A stretch of DNA of 64,000 nt from Mycobacteroides saopaulense (lineage in GTDB: Bacteria > Actinomycetota > Actinomycetes > Mycobacteriales > Mycobacteriaceae): positions 3,100,001 to 3,164,000 of the forward strand of contig NZ_CP010271.1 of the NCBI RefSeq assembly GCF_001456355.1, in the 5' to 3' direction. How positions within the stretch are numbered: position 1 is the first letter of the stretch; the number at the start of each line of letters is the position of its first letter. Positions 29,433 to 36,980 of the stretch are shown piece after piece. The position numbers were made by a program, and so were the translations under genes. The notes beneath the pieces are model-generated. The model did not search any database. It saw only the letters and a list, made by a program, of their open reading frames with translations, and had not been told where the DNA came from.

Positions 29433-30290
29433 CTACACTAGAATAGTGACAAGCGTGGCATCCATGCCGACAATCGACCGGCACACCTTATTGAACGGTC
29501 TGTAGGCATCGATACTGTTGAAAGCAGACAATGGCACAATTGTGAAAGCGCCCTCATCGTTGGTGGAGTGCGAGGCGGTGTCAAAGCTGGCCCGTACGGG
29601 CTCCAGTACTCCCGCGACATCCAGTTGCAGCTCAGTCTGGCGACCGAACTCCGCAGCCAAGTCACCCTCCGGCCTTACGTAGGACATCCGAGAAAGCTCC
29701 CCTACGGAAATCGGCCGATCGATTCCAAATCTTGCCTTGCAAAGCACCGCGCCCATTTCTTCTTCATGGATCGCCTCACCGAGGAGGCCGGGCGCGCCCA
29801 GGGGTGGCCTGATCAACCCGAAGGCCAGCTCTCCACGCCGAACTCCGGTGATGATCTCGCTGCTCAACAGGTGCATTGAGGTGAGTGCGGTGCCGGCGGC
29901 ACGAACCTCTAGGTCAATTAACCTCTTGCGAACGTCGGGGTGAAGTAGCGGAGGAACGCCATAGAGAACCGAACGCGCGAAATTCCCCATCGGGCGTTCG
30001 GCGGCAATCCTGGGCAATTCATCGAAGAGCGAAAGAATGTGCCGCGCGATGGGAACCAGCCGCACGCCATCTCCGGTGAGCTCGACGCGACGAGTATCGC
30101 GAATAAACAAGCGCACCTTCAAAGCGTTTTCCATGTCGCGAATTCTTCTGCTCAATGGAGGCAAGGAAACACAGAGTGCCTTCGCAGCCTGGGTGAAGCT
30201 TAATCTCTCGGCGACCGCTACAAAGCACCGTAGGTCGTGGATATCTGGGCGACCATGGTTCACCAGATAATGATATGCGAGGTTAGCCAT
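29433..30290 (-). CDS. LysR-family regulator
   Basis: A 285-residue LysR-type protein with N-terminal winged HTH (about 18-75: LRCFVAVAERLSFTQAAKALCVSLPPLSRRIRDMENALKVRLFIRD) and a periplasmic-binding-like sensor half. ATG 30290 gives an unusual extension before IHDLRCF; a GTG nine codons in is plausible. It has lower GC than its surroundings. The divergent gene across a 311-base spacer is the HdeD-type protein, a possible target, though LysR spacers are usually shorter. Confidence 0.85.
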   Translation of the reverse strand: MANLAYHYLVNHGRPDIHDLRCFVAVAERLSFTQAAKALCVSLPPLSRRIRDMENALKVRLFIRDTRRVELTGDGVRLVPIARHILSLFDELPRIAAERPMGNFARSVLYGVPPLLHPDVRKRLIDLEVRAAGTALTSMHLLSSEIITGVRRGELAFGLIRPPLGAPGLLGEAIHEEEMGAVLCKARFGIDRPISVGELSRMSYVRPEGDLAAEFGRQTELQLDVAGVLEPVRASFDTASHSTNDEGAFTIVPLSAFNSIDAYRPFNKVCRSIVGMDATLVTILV

Positions 30291-30601
30291 GCCGGCCGCA
30301 GTCCACCGCGTTCAACTCTTTCAGTTTCGGAAATACAGTGTTGCTGAATTGGGAATATTGTGCACAAGAAAGTGGCGACCGCCCATGATAGTTTCAGCAC
30401 CCGAGACGGTTAGCTACACGAACTTGTTGGGTTAGCAGGACCACATAGGGGGGTACTGGCCACGCTCTCCATCCATCTGCTGTTCACCGGATAGTCGCTT
30501 TTCAATCGCAGTGCTGTCGTGCCAGTTCCACGCTGATAGAGAACCAGCCTCCCCCAATTCCCGGGGTATTTGAGTTCAGGACATACGAGAAGGGGTAAAT
30601 A
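30291..30601. other. 311-base AT-richer intergenic region
   Basis: No gene is supported here. It is low in GC for this window (26 of 60 bases in 30301-30360 by hand count). It contains a sigma-F-like promoter at 30430-30456 and the ribosome binding site GAAGGGG just before the HdeD-type gene. The remainder shows no convincing repeat or RNA gene. Confidence 0.6.
30430..30456 (+). promoter_or_regulatory. Sigma-F-like promoter
   Basis: GGTTA (30430-30434) and GGGTAC (30451-30456) separated by 16 bases match the mycobacterial sigma-F consensus (GGTTT/GTTT, 15-17 bases, GGGTAY). Transcription would begin near 30463 and leave a leader of about 140 bases before the HdeD-type gene. Stress genes of this kind are frequent sigma-F targets. 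Predicted from sequence only. Confidence 0.5.
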
Positions 30602-31210
30602 ATGACCGATACCGGTACCGCGGTAGAGCCAGAAGATTCGCCGATCAAGCGCTTCGCAAAGAACGCCTGGCTCTACGTCCTAGGGCTTGGAATTGTCGCA
30701 ATTGCCACCGGCGCCATCGTCCTGGCGTGGCCAGGGCAAACTCTCCTCGTCCTGGGTGTCTTTTTTGGGATCTACCTGCTGCTCAGCGGCCTCGTAGAGA
30801 TCGTTCTCGCGTTCGCGCCGCACCTGCGTGGCTGGACGCGATTTATCAGCGTCATCACCGGCATCCTGTCGATCGTCCTCGGCGTGATCTGCCTGCGAGA
30901 TCAACTGGAATCTGTCCTTCTGCTGGCAGTTTGGATCGGAGCTGGCTGGATCATCACCGGTATCGGTCGTGTGGTCGCCGGATTCGCGACGCGGGCTCCG
31001 GGCAGTGGCTGGTCCGTGCTCCTCGGCGTGGTGCTCGCTCTCGGCGGCATCGTGCTGATCGTCTATCCCGCCGACTCCATCGCCACGCTCGCCCTGGTCT
31101 CCGGGATCTGGCTAATCGCGATCGGCATCGCACAGGTAATCGATGCCTTTCAACTCAAGCGCCGTACCGGCCAGCTCAGGGACTTCATCGAAAGCCGTTT
31201 CGAAAACTAG
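30602..31210 (+). CDS. HdeD-type (DUF308) membrane protein
   Basis: A 202-residue protein with six hydrophobic segments (first near 26-46, YVLGLGIVAIATGAIVLAW), the repeated GxxxIxxGxxxLxxP pattern of HdeD/DUF308 proteins (LVLGVFFGIYLLLSGLVEIVLAF; ITGILSIVLGVICL; WLIAIGIAQVIDAFQL). HdeD is an acid-resistance membrane protein in E. coli; the role in mycobacteria is unclear. ATG 30602 has GAAGGGG at proper distance. First gene after the sigma-F-like promoter and 63 bases before the CoA-transferase gene. Confidence 0.85.
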   Translation: MTDTGTAVEPEDSPIKRFAKNAWLYVLGLGIVAIATGAIVLAWPGQTLLVLGVFFGIYLLLSGLVEIVLAFAPHLRGWTRFISVITGILSIVLGVICLRDQLESVLLLAVWIGAGWIITGIGRVVAGFATRAPGSGWSVLLGVVLALGGIVLIVYPADSIATLALVSGIWLIAIGIAQVIDAFQLKRRTGQLRDFIESRFEN

Positions 31211-31273
31211 CGCACTCAACCATTCGATCTATCGATACGGACTTTCGACAACTATGAGGAGCGTGTGTAAGTA

Positions 31274-32740
31274 ATGACCTCTGTACCCATCCTTCGCGAT
31301 CTGACCTCGGCACCGGATATCTTGGCGGATTTCACCAAGCTGCTCGGACACCTGCAGCTGGACATCGCCGACACTGGCGGAGAAGTACTCTTCACCGGTC
31401 AAGATCCGATCCTGCCTAGCAACCATAGGTTGGGCGCGATCATGGCCATGGGGATGATGGCGCCGGCAGTGGCGACCCAGATCCTCTATCGCCTGCGCGG
31501 CGGCCCGGAGCAGGATCTCGCGGTCGACTTGCGTCGCGCGGTGGCACATATCAACCCCACCTACAACTTCACGCCGACGGTCGGCGGGTATGCGATGCTC
31601 CCGGCTGCCGCGACGGCGAATCCGTTCGGCTTCAGCATCTATCCGACCAAGGACGGTCGGTGGTATCTGCCAACCGCGGTCTACCCTAAGGCGCTCCTGC
31701 AGTGGCTGGGCCTCCTGAAATCCGGATTCGACGCGAAGTCGGTGGGCCAGGCGATCGGTCGATGGAACGCTCAGGATCTCGAGGATGCAGCCGGTGCCCA
31801 AGGCATGATCGGCGCGATGTGTCGCACTCCCGAGGAGTGGTACGCACATCCACAAGGGCAGTACCTCGCCCAGACTCCCATGATCGAAATCGTCAAAATC
31901 GGTGACTCCGATCCCGAGTTGCCCGCGCTGACCAACCCCAGCCGCCCGTTGTCGGGCATCAAGGCCGCCGCTATGACGCACGTCATCGCTGGTCCGGTAG
32001 TCGGGCGCGTGCTTGCCGAGCAGGGTGCCCAAGTTCTCGACTTATCCAACCCCTCAGTGGAATACGAGGCTTTGGTCGAGGATTGCCATCTGGGCGCACG
32101 GTCTACCTGGTCGGACCTAAACCAACAGAAGTACCGGGATCAGGCCATGCAGTTGATCAAGGGCGCCGACGTCTTCATCGAGAACTACCGCGGCCGCAAG
32201 ATCGCGAACTTCGGGTTCACGCCGGAGTCGGTCGCAGAAGCCAGGCCCGGCATCATCTACACCTCTGTCCGAGGCTTCGGCTGGGAGGGCCCGTGGATCG
32301 ATCGCGGTGGTTTCGACATGGACGCCAACTGCGTCACTGGTTACACGACACTGGAAGGCTCACCCGAGAAGCCGCTGCTGCCGCCGACCGTGATCCTCAA
32401 CGACTACCTGGCCGGATACCTAACCAGTGCGGGAGTTCTTGCGGCACTGATACTTCGGGCCAAGCACGGTGGTAGCTACCACGTACGAACATCGCTGTCA
32501 CGGTTTTCCATGTGGTACTCCGAGCTGGGCGTGTTCAACCCAGAATATGTTGCCGAGTCACTCAAAAAGCCTGAGCACCAGCCGATTCTGCCCGAAGGAC
32601 TGGAGTTGAGCTCGGCGTTCGGGCGCCACGTACGTCTCGAACCGGGCATCACATACTCGAAAACGCCCGGCCACTGGGAAGGTCTCGGCGGCTACCCCGT
32701 GGTCGGCCCGCAGGGCTCTTCCGATCCAGTCTGGGTCTAA
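31274..32740 (+). CDS. Family III CoA-transferase (CaiB/BaiF) with permuted motif order
   Basis: A 488-residue CoA-transferase. The usual N-terminal start of the family (PLSGI...THVIAGPVVGRVLAEQGA) appears only at about residue 226, followed by VFIENYRGRKIANFGF, IIYTSVRGFGWEGP and the active-site region RGGFDMDANC (D348 or D350). The first 220 residues instead look like the usual C-terminal half: DGRWYLPTAVYPKALLQWLG, a DLEDAAGAQGMIGAMCRTPEEW segment and IVKIGDSDPELP. That order suggests a circular permutation or a partial fusion. GAGGAG precedes ATG 31274. Acyl acceptor and donor unknown. Confidence 0.82.
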   Translation: MTSVPILRDLTSAPDILADFTKLLGHLQLDIADTGGEVLFTGQDPILPSNHRLGAIMAMGMMAPAVATQILYRLRGGPEQDLAVDLRRAVAHINPTYNFTPTVGGYAMLPAAATANPFGFSIYPTKDGRWYLPTAVYPKALLQWLGLLKSGFDAKSVGQAIGRWNAQDLEDAAGAQGMIGAMCRTPEEWYAHPQGQYLAQTPMIEIVKIGDSDPELPALTNPSRPLSGIKAAAMTHVIAGPVVGRVLAEQGAQVLDLSNPSVEYEALVEDCHLGARSTWSDLNQQKYRDQAMQLIKGADVFIENYRGRKIANFGFTPESVAEARPGIIYTSVRGFGWEGPWIDRGGFDMDANCVTGYTTLEGSPEKPLLPPTVILNDYLAGYLTSAGVLAALILRAKHGGSYHVRTSLSRFSMWYSELGVFNPEYVAESLKKPEHQPILPEGLELSSAFGRHVRLEPGITYSKTPGHWEGLGGYPVVGPQGSSDPVWV

Positions 32741-32784
32741 CTCTCCAACACTTCACCAAATCCGCTACCAACCAAGGAAGAAAC

Positions 32785-33201
32785 ATGACATTGAAGAACC
32801 GCTTCAACGGCCTCGTCGACCGCGCCAAGCAGGGGCAGGAACACCTGGAGGCCGCACAGGACAAGGCCAAGACCGATCTTCAGAAGGACGTCGATGCCGC
32901 CAAGGCCAAGGCCAAGGCCCACCAGGAAAACATCGACGCCAAGGTGGACGCGGCACAGGACAAAGCCAGTTCAGCGTGGTCGGACCTGAAGGACAGCTGG
33001 AACAGCCATGTGTCAAAGGTCAAGAGCGACTTCAGCGCCAAAGAAGCCAAGCTCGACGCCAAGCTCGCCGCCCAGGAAGCCGACCTCGCCGAGTCCGACG
33101 CCTCGTACGCGATCGATGTCGCACTCTCGGCGATCGAAGAGGCCGAGGACGCCGTTGTCTATGCGATCTATGCCCGCAAATACTCGGACGACCTGGCCTA
33201 G
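32785..33201 (+). CDS. Ala/Lys/Asp-rich coiled-coil protein
   Basis: I recognise no named family. The 138-residue product is nearly all helical and highly charged, with amphipathic repeats such as AKTDLQKDVDAAKAKAKAHQ and ALSAIEEAEDAVVYAIYARK; the pattern resembles apolipoprotein-like or YtxH/LEA-like stress proteins. No signal peptide or membrane segment. AAGGAAG precedes ATG 32785. It follows the CoA-transferase by 44 bases and is followed by a strong hairpin, so it is probably the last gene of the sigma-F-like cassette. Confidence 0.7.
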   Translation: MTLKNRFNGLVDRAKQGQEHLEAAQDKAKTDLQKDVDAAKAKAKAHQENIDAKVDAAQDKASSAWSDLKDSWNSHVSKVKSDFSAKEAKLDAKLAAQEADLAESDASYAIDVALSAIEEAEDAVVYAIYARKYSDDLA

Positions 33202-33225
33202 ACGCCACTAGTCCAGACCAGATCT

Positions 33226-33268
33226 GCTCGGTGGCAGGCCGACGTCATGCTCGGGCCTGCCACCGAGC
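33226..33268 (+). terminator. Strong hairpin, probable terminator
   Basis: Perfect 15-base arms (GCTCGGTGGCAGGCC at 33226-33240 and its complement at 33254-33268) with a 13-base loop, 25 bases after the coiled-coil gene stop. No U-tract follows, as is common for mycobacterial terminators. It lies 25 bases before the lsr2-like start and could also affect that gene. Confidence 0.65.
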
Positions 33269-33293
33269 GTGAACGAAGAAGAGGCTCTTGAAC

Positions 33294-33619
33294 ATGGCGA
33301 AGCTTGTAACCGTCACTCTCATCGATGATTTCGACGGTATAGCGCGCGCGGACGAAACCGTGGAGTTCGGGCTCGATGGAGTCAGCTACCGCATCGACCT
33401 GTCGGCCGAGAACGCCGATCGGCTTCGCAATGAACTATCGGTATGGATCGAGCGAGCCCGAGAGATGCAGCCTCAGACGAGTCGTCACCCGAAGGCGAGC
33501 CCGCGTCACCCGAAGGCGAGCCCATCCGCGAGTGGGCACAGCGCAACGGTCACCCCGTCGCCGCCCACGGTAGGATTTCCACGACGCCTACCAGCGGGAC
33601 ACAGCACCCGCGTAACTGA
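33294..33619 (+). pseudogene. Lsr2-like nucleoid protein gene, frameshifted
   Basis: The first 56 codons encode a clear Lsr2 dimerisation domain (MAKLVTVTLIDDFDG, ADETVEFGLDGVSYRIDLS, AENADRLRNEL). After about 33462 the frame shifts: the DNA-binding domain (IREWAQRNGHPVAAHGRIS) is encoded in the frame starting at 33464, consistent with a two-base duplication in GAGAGA or loss of one base. In that frame the stop is TGA 33617-33619; a DAYQRD-like tail in the third frame suggests another lesion near 33579. In the ATG frame translation would run past this into antisense sequence to 34160. It may be a decayed xenogeneic silencer or a sequencing error; both domains are otherwise recognisable. Confidence 0.75.
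33483..33523 (+). repeat. 21-base tandem repeat, two copies
   Basis: CGTCACCCGAAGGCGAGCCC occurs at 33483-33502 and again at 33504-33523, period 21. It lies in the linker between the two Lsr2 domains and, in the frame of the DNA-binding half, encodes SPEGEPA twice. Confidence 0.85.
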
Positions 33620-33638
33620 AAACTACAGTGACGCAACG

Positions 33639-34115
33639 CTATCTGCGCATGTATGCTGGACCCTCCGGCAGCAGCTGCTTAGCTACGAGCTTGTGCCAAC
33701 GCCGCTGTCGATAACGAAATATCGCCGCCGCTCCCCTGGCGGCCAGGGCGGTAAGCACCCCCGCGTCGATGTCGATCGAGTCGCTATACCGGCTACGACC
33801 GTCGGCGACAGGCTCCACGTGCAGGGTGTGATTCCAGGTACGCAGGACCCCGCCACACTCGTTGGTGCGCACGGTTCGGCTCTGCTCATCGATCTCGACC
33901 ACGTGAATGGTGTGCCGATACAACGGGATAAGATGCAGCCCCCACAGCCATGCGGTACCGAGCTCGCCCACCCGCATGGGCTCGGTGCGCCCGACCAACG
34001 CGGGAATGCCGAACAGCCCCCGGCAGAGGTACAGGAAGGTCCCGGCGTATTGCACGGCTCCCCATACCCGGTCGGCGTCGGTGGGCAATTCGGTTTCCAG
34101 ATAGACCGTCTTCAT
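33639..34115 (-). CDS. SRPBCC/polyketide-cyclase-like protein
   Basis: A 158-residue protein with the START/SRPBCC outline: MKTVYLETELPTDADRVW at the start, a central strand-rich region (HTIHVVEIDEQSRTVRTNE, TWNHTLHVEPVADG, YSDSIDIDAGVLTA) and a long C-terminal helix with FRYRQRRW. ATG 34115 has GGAAGGGA upstream and was preferred to a start 11 codons earlier. Divergent from a TetR gene across a palindromic spacer, so probably regulated by it. Ligand unknown. Confidence 0.72.
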   Translation of the reverse strand: MKTVYLETELPTDADRVWGAVQYAGTFLYLCRGLFGIPALVGRTEPMRVGELGTAWLWGLHLIPLYRHTIHVVEIDEQSRTVRTNECGGVLRTWNHTLHVEPVADGRSRYSDSIDIDAGVLTALAARGAAAIFRYRQRRWHKLVAKQLLPEGPAYMRR

Positions 34116-34154
34116 CCGCGTTCCCTTCCATATGGCCAGGTCAACCACTATTAT

Positions 34155-34185
34155 GAGTAATTACTCGCTTAAGTGGTACTCGCTT
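34155..34185. promoter_or_regulatory. Palindrome and direct repeat, TetR operator candidate
   Basis: Perfect 12-base palindrome GAGTAATTACTC at 34155-34166, overlapped by a 9-base direct repeat TACTCGCTT at 34162-34170 and 34177-34185. It occupies the spacer between the divergent SRPBCC and TetR genes, the usual place for an autoregulatory TetR site. Confidence 0.6.
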
Positions 34186-34205
34186 TTGAGGAAGGCACCG
34201 GCACC

Positions 34206-34817
34206 ATGTCCAGCATCCGGCTACAACCGCGTAAGCAGCCACGACAGGACCGCGCGGAGGCCACCCGCCGACGCATCCTGGATGCGGCTGCTCACGTTTT
34301 CGCGGACTTCGGCTACGCCGCCGGGACCACCAACCGGATCGCCGAACGCGCCGATGTCTCGATCGGGTCGCTATACCAGTACTTCCCCAACAAGGACTCC
34401 ATCCTCGTCGAGCTCATGACCTCGCACACCGAAGAAGGGTTCGCACTCATCCAGCAGCGCCTCAGCATGGGACTGCCCGATTCGATCGAAGACACCCTGC
34501 GGATCTTCGTCAAAGCGGCGATCGACAACCATCGCGACAACCCAAGACTGCACCGGGTGCTGTTCGAAGAGGCACCCCGCCCACCCGATTTCCTGGCGAT
34601 GCTGCACCGCTCCGAGGATGCCGTCGTCGCCGCCGCCGAAGCGCTGCTGATCGCGCACCCCGAGGTCCGGGTGATCGAAACATCCACGGCGGCAAGGATG
34701 GTGGTTGCCACCATCGAGTCCTTGGTGCACCGCCTGGTGGCCGGCCCCCGACCCATCGACCTACAGCCATTCGAGGACGAGTTGGTGAGCATGCTCACGC
34801 GTTACCTCACCGGCTGA
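34206..34817 (+). CDS. TetR-family regulator
   Basis: A 203-residue TetR protein: HTH about 15-60 (RRILDAAAHVFADFGYAAGTTNRIAERADVSIGSLYQYFPNKDSILVELM) and a TetR_C domain with FEEAPRPPDFLAMLHR, typical of regulators next to lipid-active genes. ATG 34206 was chosen for family fit; GTG 34173 is possible. Divergent from the SRPBCC gene; its stop is three bases from the convergent hydrolase-type gene. Confidence 0.87.
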   Translation: MSSIRLQPRKQPRQDRAEATRRRILDAAAHVFADFGYAAGTTNRIAERADVSIGSLYQYFPNKDSILVELMTSHTEEGFALIQQRLSMGLPDSIEDTLRIFVKAAIDNHRDNPRLHRVLFEEAPRPPDFLAMLHRSEDAVVAAAEALLIAHPEVRVIETSTAARMVVATIESLVHRLVAGPRPIDLQPFEDELVSMLTRYLTG

Positions 34818-34820
34818 GGG

Positions 34821-35657
34821 TCAGTGCACATGATCCGCGATCTGCCCCTGCTCGCCGAACAGAACCGCATTCCACTTCGCGATGAGCTCGGTGTTGTCGA
34901 CCTCGTCGGGATGAAAATCCTTGCGGCTGTAGGAAGCTAGCCGGCCAAAGACCGCCCGCGAGAAGAACGGGGAACCGAAGAGCCGGGCGACACTGCGAAA
35001 GAAGAGCCTGGGGTTGTAGAAGTCCCGGTCCCGAAACAGCGATATAAAGGACGCCAAGACGGCCAATGTGGAGAACCCAAATGTGGTGAACCACATGACG
35101 AATACCCGCATGCGATAGGTTCCCCCGACAGCCTGGTAGACATCGAACGCCACCGCACGATGCTCGGACTCCTCCAAGGCGTGCCACAACAACAGGGCAC
35201 GCACCTCGCCCTCGTCGAGCATGTCCAGGGCCCGCTGATCGGAGAGCAGCGTCTCGGCCAGGATCGCGGTGTAGTGCTCCAGCGCCGCGGTCATCGCAAG
35301 GCAGTACTTCGCCGAGGAATAGCGCGTGCGCGCCTCCAATACTCGACGGGTGGCTCGATCGATGAGCGCGGTCGGATACCCCATCTCCTGCAGGCGTTCG
35401 TTGAGCTCGCGGTGTTCGCGGCTGTGCGTGGACTCCTGGCCGATGAAACCGGCCACCTGGTTCTTGAGTTCGGGATCGGCGATCTGGTCGGCGACGGCGC
35501 GTACCGAGCGGATCATGAACGCTTCACCCTCGGGGAAGGCCGCCGAGAGCACCGACACCATGTGACTCATCGCGAGGTCGTCCTGCACATAGTGGCGTCG
35601 CAGTGAACCGACGGGATAGCGGAACTTGATCCGTCGTGTCTTGATTTCCTGCCCCAC
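34821..35657 (-). CDS. PF10118-type 'metal-dependent hydrolase', ferritin-like residues (copy 2)
   Basis: A 278-residue protein of the family annotated as predicted metal-dependent hydrolase. RRIKFRYPVGSLRRHYVQ opens it. A ferritin-like di-iron pattern is visible: E43/E45 (FPEGE), E75-x2-H78 (QESTH), E127 (LEHYTA), and E162/E163-x2-H166 (EESEH). A hydrophobic stretch (about 186-205) may touch the membrane. GTG 35657, eight bases after its tandem paralogue of equal length. Whether it hydrolyses or oxidises anything is unknown. Confidence 0.78.
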   Translation of the reverse strand: MGQEIKTRRIKFRYPVGSLRRHYVQDDLAMSHMVSVLSAAFPEGEAFMIRSVRAVADQIADPELKNQVAGFIGQESTHSREHRELNERLQEMGYPTALIDRATRRVLEARTRYSSAKYCLAMTAALEHYTAILAETLLSDQRALDMLDEGEVRALLLWHALEESEHRAVAFDVYQAVGGTYRMRVFVMWFTTFGFSTLAVLASFISLFRDRDFYNPRLFFRSVARLFGSPFFSRAVFGRLASYSRKDFHPDEVDNTELIAKWNAVLFGEQGQIADHVH

Positions 35658-35665
35658 CGTCGCCC

Positions 35666-36502
35666 CTAGTGCAGATGGCCGGTCAGCTGCCCGTTCTCAC
35701 CGAACAGCTCGGCATGCCACTTCTCGATGAGTTCGCTGTTGTCGGAGTCGTTGGGATGGAATCCGGGCCGGTTGTACTCGCCGATGCGGCGACGCACCTC
35801 GCGGCTCAGAAATGGCAAATGCCGCAGCGCGGCAATGCTTTTCACCAATCGAACCGGGTTGTAGGCAGCTTTGTCGCGCAACAGTGAAATCACTGTCTCG
35901 AAGAACGTGGTGTAGATGAACGCGATGGTGGTGCGGCGCATCACCCAGATACGCAGCCGCTCACTACCACCGACTGCCCGGTACACGTCGAACGTGACAC
36001 AGCGGTGCTCCGCCTCTTCGAAGGCGTGCCACAGCAGCATGGACCGCACCTCGCCCTCACCCAACATGTCCAGGGCTCGTTGATCGGTCAGCAGGGTCTC
36101 GGCGAGCACCGCGGTGTAATGCTCCAGCGCTGCCGTGACCGCCAACGTGTAGATCGGCGGGTAGTTCCGAGTCTGGAAATTGAAGATCCGGCGAGCGAGC
36201 CGCTCCACGAATGCGGTGGGATATCCCATCTCCTGCAGGCGCTCGTTGAGCTCCCGGTGTTCGCGCCCGTGGGTCATCTCTTGGCCGATGAAACCGGCCA
36301 CCTGCTTCTTGAGTTCGGGATCGGTGATCTGGTCCGAGTAGCGCCGAACCGACCGGATGAAGAATTCCTCACCCTCAGGGAACACAGCCGACAGCATCGC
36401 CATCATGTGACTTGAGACCAGGTCACCCTGCACAAAATGGCGATCCAGCGAACCTGGCTGGTAGCGAAACTTGATACGGCGGGTCTTGATCGGCCTGTCC
36501 AT
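35666..36502 (-). CDS. PF10118-type 'metal-dependent hydrolase', ferritin-like residues (copy 1)
   Basis: A 278-residue paralogue of the next gene, collinear without gaps. The same positions carry E43/E45, E75-x2-H78 (QEMTH), E127 and E162/E163-x2-H166 (EEAEH), so any metal site is shared. ATG 36502 follows GGAAGC. The two genes form a tandem duplication and probable operon of unknown physiological role. They are divergent from the ArsR/AHSA1 operon across about 140 bases. Confidence 0.78.
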   Translation of the reverse strand: MDRPIKTRRIKFRYQPGSLDRHFVQGDLVSSHMMAMLSAVFPEGEEFFIRSVRRYSDQITDPELKKQVAGFIGQEMTHGREHRELNERLQEMGYPTAFVERLARRIFNFQTRNYPPIYTLAVTAALEHYTAVLAETLLTDQRALDMLGEGEVRSMLLWHAFEEAEHRCVTFDVYRAVGGSERLRIWVMRRTTIAFIYTTFFETVISLLRDKAAYNPVRLVKSIAALRHLPFLSREVRRRIGEYNRPGFHPNDSDNSELIEKWHAELFGENGQLTGHLH

Positions 36503-36610
36503 ACTCAGCTTCCCACTACCCCGCTACGACTTTGATTCGACTGGCCCCGACTGACGAAGCCAACGTCGCTCAGGGTACCGCAACGAGGTGGCATTCCGAT
36601 GCTCCAAGGG

Positions 36611-36638
36611 TTGACATATATCTATATCGGTATATGTT
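36611..36638 (+). promoter_or_regulatory. Promoter with overlapping ArsR-type operator
   Basis: TTGACA (36611-36616) and TATGTT (36633-36638), 16 bases apart, form a sigma-A-like promoter seven bases before the ATG at 36645, so the transcript is probably leaderless or nearly so. The dyad ACATATATC (36614-36622) / GGTATATGT (36629-36637), 8 of 9 paired, covers the spacer, as expected for an autorepressing ArsR protein. Confidence 0.65.
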
Positions 36639-36644
36639 CTCCTC

Positions 36645-36980
36645 ATGGCTCGCACCCCTACGACGGCAGATGCGTTCAATGCGATCGCGGAGGCGAGCCG
36701 GCGTGACCTCCTCAGCGCCATCGGCACCGGCGAGGTCACGGTCAACGAACTGGTGTCCCGAACTCAGATGGGCCAACCCCAGGTGTCCAAACACCTCGGC
36801 GTGCTCCGTGCCGTCGACCTGGTGCGGGTGCGCTCACATGGGCGAAACCGCTTCTACCGGGTCAACGGTGCTGCCCTACGCCCCATCCACGACTGGGTGG
36901 GCGCGTTCGAACGCACCTGGAACGAGCGTCTAGACCGGCTCGATGCCCTGCTCACCGAACTCAAGGAGGAACAACCATGA
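36645..36980 (+). CDS. ArsR-family regulator
   Basis: A 111-residue winged-helix repressor (about 10-85: FNAIAEASRRDLLSAIGTGEVTVNELVSRTQMGQPQVSKHLGVLRAVDLVRVRSHGRNRFYRVN). No metal-binding Cys pair is present, so it belongs to the non-metal ArsR group commonly paired with SRPBCC/AHSA1 proteins. Promoter and operator directly precede the ATG. It overlaps the next gene by ATGA. Confidence 0.9.
   Translation: MARTPTTADAFNAIAEASRRDLLSAIGTGEVTVNELVSRTQMGQPQVSKHLGVLRAVDLVRVRSHGRNRFYRVNGAALRPIHDWVGAFERTWNERLDRLDALLTELKEEQP

Noticed and set aside
33483..33523. CRISPR-like repeat
   Set aside because: Only two adjoining copies of 21 bases without spacers, lying within a coding linker.
33288..34160. 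A 290-residue protein starting with the Lsr2 domain
   Set aside because: After about residue 58 it leaves the Lsr2 reading and continues antisense through the SRPBCC gene, so it is a product of the frameshift, not a real fusion.
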